From assembly GCA_021443545.1 (NCBI GenBank), contig JABUTU010000045.1:1-64000 (forward strand): 64,000 nucleotides of DNA. Direction: 5' to 3'. The DNA is from Marinilabiliaceae bacterium. GTDB taxonomy: Bacteria; Bacteroidota; Bacteroidia; Bacteroidales; Marinilabiliaceae. Shown piece by piece: positions 37,544 to 46,475 of the stretch; the stretch's first letter is position 1, and each line of letters starts with the position of its first letter. Below the pieces are notes generated by a model. The model searched no databases. It saw only the letters and a program-made list of their open reading frames with translations, and was not told where the DNA came from. The position numbers and the translations under genes were made by a program.

Positions 37544-39919
37544 ATGAAACATCAACTGATACGCTATATCTACGCTGTAATACTATTGCTGAACGGCCTC
37601 ACCTCCTATGCTCAGTGGATAGACCACTTTTCATATGCAGGATGCTTCTACGGAGGAAGCAACTCAAAAACAGCTTTCGCAGGCAATTCGTTAGCGTGGT
37701 TCATATACGACACAGAGGATTTTTCCATACAACGACTTTCAAAAGCCAACTACCTGTCGTCATGCGGTATCAACACCGTGCAGGAGACTGAACAAAGCTA
37801 CCTCGTAGGCTATAATGATGGGAATATCGACATAGTGAACAAGTCAAACCTATCTGTTAAGAATATTCCCGACATTAAGAATTCTACCAATATCACTTCT
37901 AAAGGAATAAACCGATTCCTGAAGAAAGGCAATCGCCTATACGTAGCATTTAAATCAGGTCTCGTTGATATCGACCTAAATAGGAGTGATATAAAGGGTT
38001 ATTATAGAATAAACACATCTACAACCAATGTCAATGACGTTTGCCTGATAGGCAACACTCTGATGGTTGCCACAAGTACAGGATTACGTATAGCTAATGT
38101 CTTATCTAAAAGGCTGGAAGATACACAAGAATGGAGGTTATTTGCAGAGACTCAGGCAAGTTTCTGCCGTCTATACGTAAATGGTGAAGATATATTTGCC
38201 GTACAGGGAGCCATAGGACAATCATGTATACTATACCGAGTCAACATAACAGATGGGACTCTAAGCATAATCCGCAGTATCGACACTTTTGAGGATATGA
38301 CATTCAACGACAACAAGGTGGTCATAGCAACAAAAAACAGCTTGATTATTACGACATACGATGCGCTTGACTCTGCACAGTCGCTGATTTCCGCATTCTT
38401 AATCAGTAAAGATGGAAACACTAATAAATATACCCCCGACATTCGTAGCATCTCTTTCATTAACAAAGATATCATCTCTGTAACCGATGCATCACAAGGC
38501 ATTGTCATTTGCGACTTATCAGGCAACGCCGAAAGCCATATCCCTAATAGTCCCATAAACAGTCGCGCCTTTGAATTGCTGTGTGTTGGAAAAGATCTTT
38601 ACGCAACAAGCGGAGGTCACAACTCCTCATACGAGAAGATGTACTACCCTGCAGTAATTCATGTACTGCATGACGACAAGTGGTCGGCCATATCAAGTTC
38701 AGCTAAAGACGCACTTCATTTATGCTCGGACCCAAATAAGCCCAGCTCTATACTGGTTAGCACATTCGGTTATGGCGCTCTTCAGATAGATTCGCAAAAA
38801 GCATCTGTAATATTCAACGACTATAACTCAACCCTCAAAAATATATCTACGCCAGGACAAGTATGGAACGTATGCGGAGCAATCACATTCGACTATAATG
38901 GCAATCTATACGTTCACAACTCATTCAGGTCACCTGGTATTAAAGTGCGGTTAGCTGATGGGACATGGACAGATGGGTTACCTTACTACTCCATTAATAA
39001 TACCCATTCAAGCAACAAGATGTTCTGCTCAAGCAACAACAATATCTGGTTCGCCCCAAGTCGTATGGATGGCAACTTCGGATTGACAGTGTTCAATGTT
39101 AATGACACGCCAGAAGACCCCTCTGACGATATGTATTACTCATCGCGTAATATGCGTGATGACCCACTATTTCAAGGTCTGCTTCCTGAGGTTGACCAAG
39201 ACGGAGAACCCCTTGCAAAATACTTCTTTGCCTTTGCTGAAGACAAAAACGGCGTAATATGGCTCGGTTCTGGCGAGGGCATATATGTTTTCAACCACAA
39301 CAAAAAACTCTTCACTGACAAGGTAGGCAATATTTCAATCGACAGAATTAAGATTGCGCGAAATGACGGCACCAACAATGCCGATTATCTGTTATCAGAC
39401 GATGTGATTCATGCAATAGTTATTGATGATAATAACCGCAAATGGATTGGAACAGACAATAATGGTCTATACCTGATTGGTGATGACAACTCGATGTTGC
39501 AACACTTCACAGAAGATAATAGTCCTCTTCCAAGTAATACCATAAACTCGCTTGCATTAGACAAAGAGCGAGGCATCCTTTATATATCGTCTGGCTCATC
39601 AGGCATATTGGCATACAAGACCTTCGATACTGAGAAGAAGAGTTCCATAGATAAAAACCTCACCATATACCCCAATCCTATACTCCCGTCATATGTAGGA
39701 GAGGTGACGATAGATGGACTTGCAGAAGATACTGATGTCCGCATCAGCGACGTACAAGGCAGGTTGGTATTCAGAACAACAACTACACAGAGCACAATGA
39801 AATGGAACCTACGCGTTTGGGGCAATGGGAACAGAGTGACATCAGGTGTTTATATCGTTTGGGCGCAGACTTCTGACGGCAAAGACGAGGCTGTCGGCAA
39901 AATTGTGGTTGTGAGATGA
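37544..39919 (+). CDS. porZ: PorZ-like type IX secretion beta-propeller protein
   Basis: This 791-residue secreted protein has a signal peptide ('AVILLLNGLTSYAQW') and then many propeller-blade repeats. Late blades are typical two-component-regulator propeller units ('NGVIWLGSGEGIYVF', 'NRKWIGTDNNGLYLI', 'NTINSLALDKERGILYISS'). The last ~75 residues form a type A-like type IX sorting fold ('LTIYPNPILP', 'VRISDVQGRLVF', 'SGVYIVWAQ', 'GKIVVVR'). Two propellers plus a C-terminal sorting-like domain and a length near 780 are the PorZ architecture; PorZ belongs to the PorU-V-Q-Z attachment complex and binds A-LPS in Porphyromonas. It is coupled to a GT2 gene. Confidence 0.8.
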   Translation: MKHQLIRYIYAVILLLNGLTSYAQWIDHFSYAGCFYGGSNSKTAFAGNSLAWFIYDTEDFSIQRLSKANYLSSCGINTVQETEQSYLVGYNDGNIDIVNKSNLSVKNIPDIKNSTNITSKGINRFLKKGNRLYVAFKSGLVDIDLNRSDIKGYYRINTSTTNVNDVCLIGNTLMVATSTGLRIANVLSKRLEDTQEWRLFAETQASFCRLYVNGEDIFAVQGAIGQSCILYRVNITDGTLSIIRSIDTFEDMTFNDNKVVIATKNSLIITTYDALDSAQSLISAFLISKDGNTNKYTPDIRSISFINKDIISVTDASQGIVICDLSGNAESHIPNSPINSRAFELLCVGKDLYATSGGHNSSYEKMYYPAVIHVLHDDKWSAISSSAKDALHLCSDPNKPSSILVSTFGYGALQIDSQKASVIFNDYNSTLKNISTPGQVWNVCGAITFDYNGNLYVHNSFRSPGIKVRLADGTWTDGLPYYSINNTHSSNKMFCSSNNNIWFAPSRMDGNFGLTVFNVNDTPEDPSDDMYYSSRNMRDDPLFQGLLPEVDQDGEPLAKYFFAFAEDKNGVIWLGSGEGIYVFNHNKKLFTDKVGNISIDRIKIARNDGTNNADYLLSDDVIHAIVIDDNNRKWIGTDNNGLYLIGDDNSMLQHFTEDNSPLPSNTINSLALDKERGILYISSGSSGILAYKTFDTEKKSSIDKNLTIYPNPILPSYVGEVTIDGLAEDTDVRISDVQGRLVFRTTTTQSTMKWNLRVWGNGNRVTSGVYIVWAQTSDGKDEAVGKIVVVR

Positions 39920-39997
39920 CACACGCTCGAAACTGCGCAACTCCCACATTTTTAACATGTTTTACATACTGCTAATTTCTATTAGTAGTGCGGTGGA

Positions 39998-40027
39998 TTG
40001 AGTTATACATTAAGTTTTGTAATTTTG
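39998..40027 (+). promoter_or_regulatory. Promoter for the acyl ligase–acyltransferase fusion gene
   Basis: TTG (39998-40000), 19 bp, TAATTTTG (40020-40027) is a close match to the Bacteroidota consensus. It predicts an RNA start near 40034, 15 nt before ATG 40049, and rules out the open-frame TTG at 39998. Confidence 0.75.
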
Positions 40028-40048
40028 CGGGTTGTTACAGATACGGTA

Positions 40049-42562
40049 ATGATAAAGCCACAAGACAAGATCGCAATATGTTATGCAGACAAACATATCT
40101 CATACAATGAGATGCTCTGCTCATCATATTATTTTGCCTCTCTCTCGCCAAAAGAGAAAGGGGCTAAGACAATCATTCTTAGTGAGAACTCCCCAACCTG
40201 GGCCTATTCCCTGCTCGGAATATGGTCGACAGGAGGTATCGCAGTTCCTGTCGATGCAACATCAACACCTTCAGATATAGCATACATCATCGATGACTGC
40301 CAACCGGCGTGTATGATGGTATCAGAGTCTAAGATTGGTTTGGCCAAAGAGGCTCTATCATTAGCATCAAATAAACCAACCATCATAAATATCAATGAAG
40401 TCGAGGCCTCTCTTCCACCTTACGATGATACATTGCCAAAAGCTGAGATTAAATATGATTCATCAGATATCTCACTGATCGTCTACACCTCTGGCACTAC
40501 AGGCTCCCCTAAAGGGGTTATGCTGACTTTTGGCAATATAATGGCCAATATACACGCCGTATCAGTGGAGGTCCCTATCTTTACTCCAAGCATCTGCACA
40601 CTGGTTCTCTTACCTCTGCATCATATACTGCCACTGTTAGGTTCACTCGTTGCTCCCCTTGTAACAGGCGGTTCAATTGCATTTGCTCCATCCCTGTCGG
40701 CGAACGACTTGATGCAGACTCTACAGAATAATGGTGTCGGTATAATCATTGGCGTTCCACGACTATACACAACACTATTCAAGGGCATACACGATAAGAT
40801 TTTCTCAAACAAAGTAACAAAAGCGCTTTACCATATGTGCGAACATATGCAATGGCGTTGGCTCTCTCGTCTTATATTCCGTACTGTCCGTGTCAAGATG
40901 GGCGGAAAAATAAAATATCTTGTAAGCGGTGGAGCTGCACTTGACCGGGATGTGGCAAAAGGATTAAAAACAATTGGTCTGGACGTTCTTGAAGGATATG
41001 GCATGACAGAAGCTGCCCCTATGATTGCATTCACCAGACCTAACGACATAGTTCCTGGGGCCTCAGGACAACCCATGCCATCAGTAAATGTGGAAATCCG
41101 CGACGAAGAGATTTTTGCAAAGGGTCCGGGCATAATGAAGGGCTATTACAACCGCCCTGAGGAGACAGCAGCCGTTCTCGATTCTGAAGGATGGCTCAGA
41201 ACAGGCGACCTTGGGCATATTGATAAGTGCGGACGACTAATAATCACAGGTCGCCGAAAAGAGATTATCGTTCTATCAAACGGGAAGAACATCAACCCCG
41301 TCGAGATAGAACAAAAAATAGAGAACTATACTGACCATATTAAGGAATGCGGGGTTATAGCTAAGGACGACCTGCTGCATGCCATCATCGTACCGAACGA
41401 CAATCTGCAGAATCTATCAGACATAGATATTGCAGAACATATCAAGTGGAACGTGATTGAACCATATAACAATCTTGTTGCTCCATACAAAAAACTGATG
41501 AGTTTCACCATATACAGAAAGGAGCTACCACGAACAAAACTTGATAAGCTTCAACGCTACAGACTTATTGATATTCTTAAAGAGAATGAGAAGAGCAACC
41601 AAAGAGAAGAGGATAATAAAGAGAGAAATGACCAAAATGATATTACCAGCAAAGAATTCTCGATAATAAAGCAATACATTGAAGAAGAGAAGCACTGCAA
41701 GGTAAATCCAGACAATCACATCGAGATGGACCTTGCGTTCGACTCACTCGACAAAGTAGGACTTCAAGCATTTCTTCAAAACTCTTTTGGCGTGGACATG
41801 ACTACGGAGCAGATATCATCATTCCGGAGCGTAAAAGAGATGTCAGAATGGGTCGCCCAGAGCAAAACAAAAATGGAGATTGAGAAGGTGGACTGGGCTC
41901 ATATCCTGCGTCAACACTCCAAAGTAAGACTCCCCGACACGTGGGCAACGGGACAGGTATTCCTTACCTTGACAAAGCCTTTGTTTAAACTATACTTCAA
42001 ACTGACAGGAACTGGAACCGACAATATCCCTGATGGTCCGGTAATTATCGCTCCTAACCACCAAAGTTTTCTTGACGGACTCTTCGTCATGTCGTTCATG
42101 AAACTCAGAAGCATCAAGAACACATATTTCTATGCAAAAGAACAACATGTACGACGTCCTATACTCAAGTTCATAGCCAGACACCATAACGTAATAGTTC
42201 TTGATATGAACAACATCAAAGAGTCGATTATGAAACTGGGGGAAGCCCTCAAGAAGAAAAAGAATATTATCATATTCCCAGAAGGGACACGTACCATAGA
42301 CGGCAAACTTGGTGAGTTCAAGAAAACATTCGCCATACTGAGCAAAGAGCTTGGAGTGCCTGTAGTCCCCGTGAGCATCAAGGGAGCCTTCGAAGCAATG
42401 CCTAAAGGTGCAATATTTCCTCGCCCCAAACGCATCCAAGTGGAGTTTCTCAAACCTATCTACCCTGACAAGTACTCCGACTCCGAGACATACGAATCGT
42501 TAACGAAAATCGTACGCGACTGCGTAAAAGAAAATCAGGAAAACAGAAAAGTTGCATCATAA
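40049..42562 (+). CDS. Fusion of acyl-CoA/acyl-ACP synthetase, acyl carrier domain and 1-acylglycerol-phosphate acyltransferase
   Basis: This 837-residue protein has three domains. Residues ~1-500 form an AMP-forming ligase with 'IVYTSGTTGSPKGVML' (about 144-159), 'GYGMTEAAP' and 'WLRTGDLGHID'. Residues ~530-610 form an acyl-carrier-like domain with the phosphopantetheine motif 'AFDSLDKVG' (Ser ~566). Residues ~640-837 form a PlsC domain with 'NHQSFLDG' (HX4D, ~670) and 'FPEGTR' (~744). It resembles E. coli Aas but has the order reversed and an ACP between. It could activate free or lysophospholipid-derived acyl chains, load its own carrier and acylate glycerolipid. It has a strong promoter. 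Confidence 0.9.
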   Translation: MIKPQDKIAICYADKHISYNEMLCSSYYFASLSPKEKGAKTIILSENSPTWAYSLLGIWSTGGIAVPVDATSTPSDIAYIIDDCQPACMMVSESKIGLAKEALSLASNKPTIININEVEASLPPYDDTLPKAEIKYDSSDISLIVYTSGTTGSPKGVMLTFGNIMANIHAVSVEVPIFTPSICTLVLLPLHHILPLLGSLVAPLVTGGSIAFAPSLSANDLMQTLQNNGVGIIIGVPRLYTTLFKGIHDKIFSNKVTKALYHMCEHMQWRWLSRLIFRTVRVKMGGKIKYLVSGGAALDRDVAKGLKTIGLDVLEGYGMTEAAPMIAFTRPNDIVPGASGQPMPSVNVEIRDEEIFAKGPGIMKGYYNRPEETAAVLDSEGWLRTGDLGHIDKCGRLIITGRRKEIIVLSNGKNINPVEIEQKIENYTDHIKECGVIAKDDLLHAIIVPNDNLQNLSDIDIAEHIKWNVIEPYNNLVAPYKKLMSFTIYRKELPRTKLDKLQRYRLIDILKENEKSNQREEDNKERNDQNDITSKEFSIIKQYIEEEKHCKVNPDNHIEMDLAFDSLDKVGLQAFLQNSFGVDMTTEQISSFRSVKEMSEWVAQSKTKMEIEKVDWAHILRQHSKVRLPDTWATGQVFLTLTKPLFKLYFKLTGTGTDNIPDGPVIIAPNHQSFLDGLFVMSFMKLRSIKNTYFYAKEQHVRRPILKFIARHHNVIVLDMNNIKESIMKLGEALKKKKNIIIFPEGTRTIDGKLGEFKKTFAILSKELGVPVVPVSIKGAFEAMPKGAIFPRPKRIQVEFLKPIYPDKYSDSETYESLTKIVRDCVKENQENRKVAS

Positions 42563-42573
42563 AACAAAGAAAA

Positions 42574-43416
42574 ATGTCGTACAAACGAATTCTAACAATC
42601 CAGGACATTTCATGCGTTGGACAGTGTTCACTTACAGTCGCTCTGCCCATAATCTCCGCCCTCGGCGTTGAGACTGCAGTTCTCCCCTCAGCTGTTCTCT
42701 CGACACATACAGGAGGATTCTCAGGATATACCTTTCGCGACTTGACTGAAGATATGCCCTCGATAAGCGACCATTGGCTTAAAGAAGGAATCACATTTGA
42801 CGCTTTCTATACAGGGTACTTAGGAAGCATCAAACAGATTGAGTATATCCAAGAGATAATGAGAAGACACGCCTCCGAGAAAACTATAAGAATTGTTGAC
42901 CCTGTATTAGGCGACAATGGTTCTCTTTACAAAGGGTTCAATAACGATTTCGTTGAAGCAATGAAACGACTGATAGCATCTTCCGATGTCATACTGCCAA
43001 ATATCACAGAGGCTTCAATGCTAACAGGCAAAGAGTATAAAGAGTCGTACGACAGATCTTATATCGACTCTCTTCTGAAGGAGCTGCAAGCCATAGGGGC
43101 AAAAACAATAGTAATGACAGGGGTTTCTTACAAGCCAGAAACAACTGGTGTTGTTGTGTTTGAGAATAACAAATACAACTATTACGAACACAAAAGAATC
43201 CCTAAACTGTGTCATGGAACAGGCGACATAATTGCATCTGCCTTTACTGGAGCCATTTCCCGCGGTCTATCCGCCTTTGATGCGGCGAAACTTGCTGCAG
43301 ACTACACTTTAAAGACAATTGAGTACACCTTAGATGATTCAGACCACTGGTATGGCGTAAAATTCGAATTAGCCATTCCCTATCTCGTAGAGTTAATAGC
43401 AAAATACAATATATAA
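42574..43416 (+). CDS. Pyridoxamine/pyridoxal kinase-like protein
   Basis: This 280-residue ribokinase-family enzyme has 'ILTIQDISCVGQCSLTVALP' at the N-terminus, 'IVDPVLGDNGSLYKGF' and the catalytic anion-hole motif 'LCHGTGDIIASAFTGAIS' (GTGD). This matches the PdxY/PdxK-like group that phosphorylates vitamin B6 vitamers. The substrate (pyridoxal, pyridoxamine or hydroxymethylpyrimidine) is not certain. It is 11 bp after the fusion gene and ends in a bidirectional hairpin shared with rpsP. Confidence 0.87.
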   Translation: MSYKRILTIQDISCVGQCSLTVALPIISALGVETAVLPSAVLSTHTGGFSGYTFRDLTEDMPSISDHWLKEGITFDAFYTGYLGSIKQIEYIQEIMRRHASEKTIRIVDPVLGDNGSLYKGFNNDFVEAMKRLIASSDVILPNITEASMLTGKEYKESYDRSYIDSLLKELQAIGAKTIVMTGVSYKPETTGVVVFENNKYNYYEHKRIPKLCHGTGDIIASAFTGAISRGLSAFDAAKLAADYTLKTIEYTLDDSDHWYGVKFELAIPYLVELIAKYNI

Positions 43417-43449
43417 TAGCACTGCCATACTCATATATAGCAAAATAAA

Positions 43450-43485
43450 TGGGTGTGCCAAGCGAAACTGACACACCCACTTATT
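43450..43485. terminator. Bidirectional terminator between the kinase gene and rpsP
   Basis: TGGGTGTG (43450-43457) pairs with CACACCCA (43472-43479), 8 bp with a 14-nt loop. Rightward it is followed by TTATTTG; leftward, on the minus strand, by ATTTATTTTG. It lies between two convergent genes. Confidence 0.75.
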
Positions 43486-43506
43486 TGTGATTCTACAAAG
43501 AGAGAT

Positions 43507-44049
43507 TTACTCAGCTGCTGGAGCCTCTGCAACTGCCTCATCTGCTGGAGCTGCTGCTGCTGCCTCAGCCTCAGCCTTAGCTGCTGCCTCTTCAGCCTTC
43601 TTCTTTGCGATAGCCTCTGCTCGGTCTGAATTAACCTTTGACTCTGCCTCTTGGCGAGCTTTAGCTGCTGCAACCTTCGCATTGTTATCTGCACTCTTCT
43701 TTGCCTCGGCTTTCTTAGCCTTCTCGTTCTTCCACGCATTGAACTTCTCCTCTGCCTTAGCCTCATCAAAAGCGCCTTTCTTGACACCCTCGAGGAGATG
43801 CTTCTTAAGGAGTACACCCTCCTTTGAGAAGATACTGCGAACTACATCGGTAGGCTGAGCACCATTCTGAAGCCACTTGATAGACTTGTCCATATCAAGA
43901 AGCACTGTAGCAGGATTAGTGTTAGGATTGTACGAGCCAATCTTTTCAATAAATTTGCCATCACGTGGCGCCTTGCTGTTTGCTACTACAATGTGGTAGA
44001 AAGCATAACCCTTACGACCATGGCGTGCGAGTCTGATTCTTACTGACAT
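43507..44049 (-). CDS. rpsP: 30S ribosomal protein S16 with long Ala/Lys/Glu-rich tail
   Basis: This 180-residue protein: residues 1-85 are classic bS16 ('[20 protein letters not shown]', '[15 protein letters not shown]', '[12 protein letters not shown]'), and the remaining ~95 are a low-complexity helix-forming tail of Ala, Lys and Glu ending in a run of Ala. Bacteroidota S16 proteins often carry such tails. The tail explains the length over the usual ~80-90. It is divergent from rplU-rpmA and has its own promoter. Confidence 0.97.
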   Translation of the reverse strand: MSVRIRLARHGRKGYAFYHIVVANSKAPRDGKFIEKIGSYNPNTNPATVLLDMDKSIKWLQNGAQPTDVVRSIFSKEGVLLKKHLLEGVKKGAFDEAKAEEKFNAWKNEKAKKAEAKKSADNNAKVAAAKARQEAESKVNSDRAEAIAKKKAEEAAAKAEAEAAAAAPADEAVAEAPAAE

Positions 44050-44098
44050 TTGTTTAACTGTTTAATTATTTGATATTAGTTATTGTGCTCAAAGCCCT

Positions 44099-44115
44099 TA
44101 GGGTACAAAACCCTA
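44099..44115 (-). other. Hairpin in the rpsP leader
   Basis: TAGGGT (44099-44104) pairs with ACCCTA (44110-44115) with a 5-nt loop, inside the predicted ~78-nt leader of rpsP. It may be a structured leader; no known ribosomal-leader family can be assigned. Confidence 0.35.
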
Positions 44116-44134
44116 TCCGCCTGTTTTGCAGGTG

Positions 44135-44165
44135 CAAAATTATGCATTGTTTTATTGCTGTGCAA
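44135..44165 (-). promoter_or_regulatory. Promoter for rpsP
   Basis: On the minus strand TTG (44165-44163), 20 bp, TAATTTTG (44142-44135) matches the Bacteroidota consensus well. It predicts an RNA start near 44128. Confidence 0.7.
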
Positions 44166-44205
44166 GTTGCATAAAAATATTTTTCTCATTTTTTATTAAT
44201 GCAAC

Positions 44206-44236
44206 TTTGTCAAATAAGAAAAGTGTTGTAATTTTG
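44206..44236 (+). promoter_or_regulatory. Promoter for rplU-rpmA
   Basis: TTTG (44206-44209), 19 bp, TAATTTTG (44229-44236) is a full match to the consensus. It predicts a leader of about 80 nt before rplU. It is back-to-back with the rpsP promoter. Confidence 0.8.
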
Positions 44237-44321
44237 CGCCGTTAAATCCGTTAGTGCACGATTAAGAGTTGACACCTTTCGTCAAACGCCTACGGGTAGC
44301 AACCAATACATTAAAAATAGA

Positions 44322-44633
44322 ATGTACGCTATTGTAGAAATTGCTGGTCAGCAATTTAAAGTAGAAAAAGATTGTAAAATCTTTGTTCATCGCCTCAAGC
44401 AGAATGAGGGTGACGCAGTTGAGTTCGACAAGGTTCTCATGCTCGACAACAATGGTTCAGTAACAGTAGGTGCTCCTACAGTTGCAGGTGCTAAGGTATC
44501 AGCAAAGGTACTTAAGCATGTTAAGGGCGAGAAGGTCATTGTATTCCACAAGAAACGCCGCAAAGACTTCGACAAGAAGAACGGGCATCGTCAGTACTTC
44601 TCTCAAATCCAGATTGAGAATATCGTCTGCTAA
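44322..44633 (+). CDS. rplU: 50S ribosomal protein L21
   Basis: This 103-residue bL21 has '[18 protein letters not shown]' at the N-terminus and '[20 protein letters not shown]' at the 23S rRNA-binding C-terminus. It is followed after 32 bp by rpmA in the universal L21-L27 order. Confidence 0.98.
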   Translation: MYAIVEIAGQQFKVEKDCKIFVHRLKQNEGDAVEFDKVLMLDNNGSVTVGAPTVAGAKVSAKVLKHVKGEKVIVFHKKRRKDFDKKNGHRQYFSQIQIENIVC

Positions 44634-44665
44634 TTGTTTAACCTTAAAAGAAATTTACTGAAGAT

Positions 44666-44926
44666 ATGGCACATAAGAAAGGTGTCGGTAGTTCTAAGAA
44701 CGGCCGTGAATCAGAAAGCAAACGCCTCGGCTTGAAGCTCTTCGGAGGTCAATTCGCTAAGGCAGGTAACATCATTGTTCGCCAGCGTGGTACTCAGCAC
44801 CACCCAGGTCTCAACGTAGGCATGGGCAAGGATCACACTCTCTTCGCTCTTGTTGACGGAACTGTTACCTTCACTAAGAAGCAGAATGATAAGAGCTTTG
44901 TCTCTGTCGTTCCAGCAGCAGAATAA
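44666..44926 (+). CDS. rpmA: 50S ribosomal protein L27
   Basis: This 86-residue bL27 begins '[19 protein letters not shown]' with the conserved basic N-terminal arm reaching the peptidyl-transferase centre, then '[19 protein letters not shown]' and 'GKDHTLFAL'. It has no cleavable N-terminal extension of the Firmicutes type. It is the second gene of the rplU operon. Confidence 0.98.
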   Translation: MAHKKGVGSSKNGRESESKRLGLKLFGGQFAKAGNIIVRQRGTQHHPGLNVGMGKDHTLFALVDGTVTFTKKQNDKSFVSVVPAAE

Positions 44927-44945
44927 TCCATTGATCATCGGGCGA

Positions 44946-44967
44946 ATCCATGATTCTACTCATGGAT
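44946..44967. repeat. Perfect inverted repeat after rpmA
   Basis: ATCCATGA (44946-44953) and TCATGGAT (44960-44967) form an 8-bp stem with a 6-nt loop. No T-tract follows, so a standard terminator is unlikely. Confidence 0.5.
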
Positions 44968-44982
44968 AACCAACAGAAATCT

Positions 44983-45037
44983 ATGCACAATGCACAGCGC
45001 ACAATGAACCCATTGTGAATTGAGTATTGTGCATTTT
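44983..45037. repeat. Nested palindromic repeat between rpmA and serS
   Basis: An outer stem ATGCACAAT (44983-44991) / ATTGTGCAT (45026-45034) encloses an inner stem CACAATG (45000-45006) / CATTGTG (45011-45017). The outer arm is followed by TTT. The unit of alternating CACAATG/CATTGTG words looks like a dispersed intergenic repeat; it may also act as a terminator for rplU-rpmA or a leader for serS. Confidence 0.55.
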
Positions 45038-45061
45038 CGCATAAAGTAAAATCTCTATAAG

Positions 45062-46330
45062 ATGCTTACACTTAAACTTATTCAGGAAAAACGCGACTAC
45101 GTCATCGATCGTCTCAAAGTGAAATGTTTCGATGCTACTGAGATAGTCAACAAAATAATCAGCCTTGACAATCAGCGCAAGACGCTCCAAAGCGATACCG
45201 AGTCTGCTCAGAAGAGCATGAACGAAATATCTAAGTCGGTCGGCATGCTTATGAAAGAGGGCAAGAAAGATGAGGCAGAAAAGGCTAAGACTCAGACTGC
45301 AGCCCTGAAAGCAAAAATAAACGAGCAGACCAACCAACTCAAAGAGATTGAGGTCGAATTACAGAAGAATCTCGTTCTTCTTCCTAATCTTCCTTACGAG
45401 GAGGTTCCTCAGGGAAAGACTGCTGAGGATAACAAGGTTGTAAAAATGGGCAACGAGATTCCTACTCTCACAAACGCCCTTCCTCACTGGGAACTTGCTA
45501 AGAAATATAACCTCATTGACTTTGAACTTGGCGTTAAGATTTCTGGTGCTGGCTTCCCCGTATACATCGGCAAGGGAGCACGCCTACAACGAGCATTGAT
45601 TAACTTCTTCCTCGATGAGGCACGCAACGCTGGATATCTCGAAATCATGCCTCCTACTGTTGTTAATCAGGCTTCTGGTTTCGGCACTGGTCAATTGCCC
45701 GATAAGGAGGGTCAAATGTACCATTGCGAGATTGACGATCTGTACCTCATCCCAACAGCTGAAGTACCTGTCACCAATATTTACCGCGATGTAATCCTCG
45801 ACGAAAAGGATCTGCCAATCAAAAATTGCGCTTACACTCAGTGCTTCCGCCGCGAGGCTGGTTCTTACGGCAAGGACGTTCGTGGTCTGAACCGCCTACA
45901 CGAATTCTCAAAAATCGAAATCGTTCGCATCGATACTCCTGAGCACTCTAAGGAGAGCCACAAAGAGATGCTCGCCCATGTTGAGAGTCTTGTTAAAAAA
46001 CTCGAACTCCCATATCGTATCCTCCACCTTTGCGGTGGCGATATGAGCTTTACTGCAGCAACATGTTTCGACTTCGAAGTATTCTCAGCTGCTCAGCAAC
46101 GTTGGCTGGAGGTCTCATCTGTCTCTAATTTCGACTCATACCAGGCTAATCGTCTAAAATGCAGATATAAGAGCGCCGATAAGAAGCCTCAGCTCTGCCA
46201 TACTCTTAATGGCTCTGCTTTGGCACTACCTCGCATAGTGGCAGCACTTCTCGAGAACAACCAGACTGAGAAGGGTATTCGCATCCCTAAAGTCCTCGTG
46301 CCATACACAGGATTCGAATACATTGACTAA
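45062..46330 (+). CDS. serS: Seryl-tRNA synthetase
   Basis: This 422-residue class II synthetase has an N-terminal coiled-coil arm (residues ~30-110, Lys/Glu-rich) and the catalytic core with motif 2 'CAYTQCFRREAGSYGKDVRG' and motif 3 'LNGSALALPRIVAALLENNQ'. Length and motif order are normal. A strong terminator follows. Confidence 0.98.
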   Translation: MLTLKLIQEKRDYVIDRLKVKCFDATEIVNKIISLDNQRKTLQSDTESAQKSMNEISKSVGMLMKEGKKDEAEKAKTQTAALKAKINEQTNQLKEIEVELQKNLVLLPNLPYEEVPQGKTAEDNKVVKMGNEIPTLTNALPHWELAKKYNLIDFELGVKISGAGFPVYIGKGARLQRALINFFLDEARNAGYLEIMPPTVVNQASGFGTGQLPDKEGQMYHCEIDDLYLIPTAEVPVTNIYRDVILDEKDLPIKNCAYTQCFRREAGSYGKDVRGLNRLHEFSKIEIVRIDTPEHSKESHKEMLAHVESLVKKLELPYRILHLCGGDMSFTAATCFDFEVFSAAQQRWLEVSSVSNFDSYQANRLKCRYKSADKKPQLCHTLNGSALALPRIVAALLENNQTEKGIRIPKVLVPYTGFEYID

Positions 46331-46350
46331 GAGGCTAAGTGTTAGAATAT

Positions 46351-46386
46351 AAAAAGAATTGACCTTAGGGTCAATTCTTTTTCTCT
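46351..46386 (+). terminator. Intrinsic terminator after serS
   Basis: AAAAAGAATTGACC (46351-46364) pairs perfectly with GGTCAATTCTTTTT (46369-46382), a 14-bp stem with a 4-nt loop. It is 20 bp past the serS stop; its A/T flanks could make it work in both directions. Confidence 0.9.
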
Positions 46387-46475
46387 CATTTAACACCGAG
46401 AGTTCACTACCGCCCAATAGACAAACCTCAACAAAGTTCCATAACCTTAGGAGAACATTACATTCTCAATAAATT

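Noticed and set aside
43431..43817. Arg/Gln-rich minus-strand open frame overlapping rpsP
   Set aside because: It is a frame shift of the Ala/Lys/Glu-rich S16 tail; the repetitive RL/RQ content comes from the low-complexity codons.
44050..44321. Hidden gene in the 272-bp rpsP/rplU divergent region
   Set aside because: It contains two back-to-back promoters and AT-rich leaders; no open frame of note.
44927..45061. T-box riboswitch for serS
   Set aside because: There is no T-box consensus sequence or specifier stem; the structure is simple palindromes, and T-boxes are not expected in Bacteroidota.
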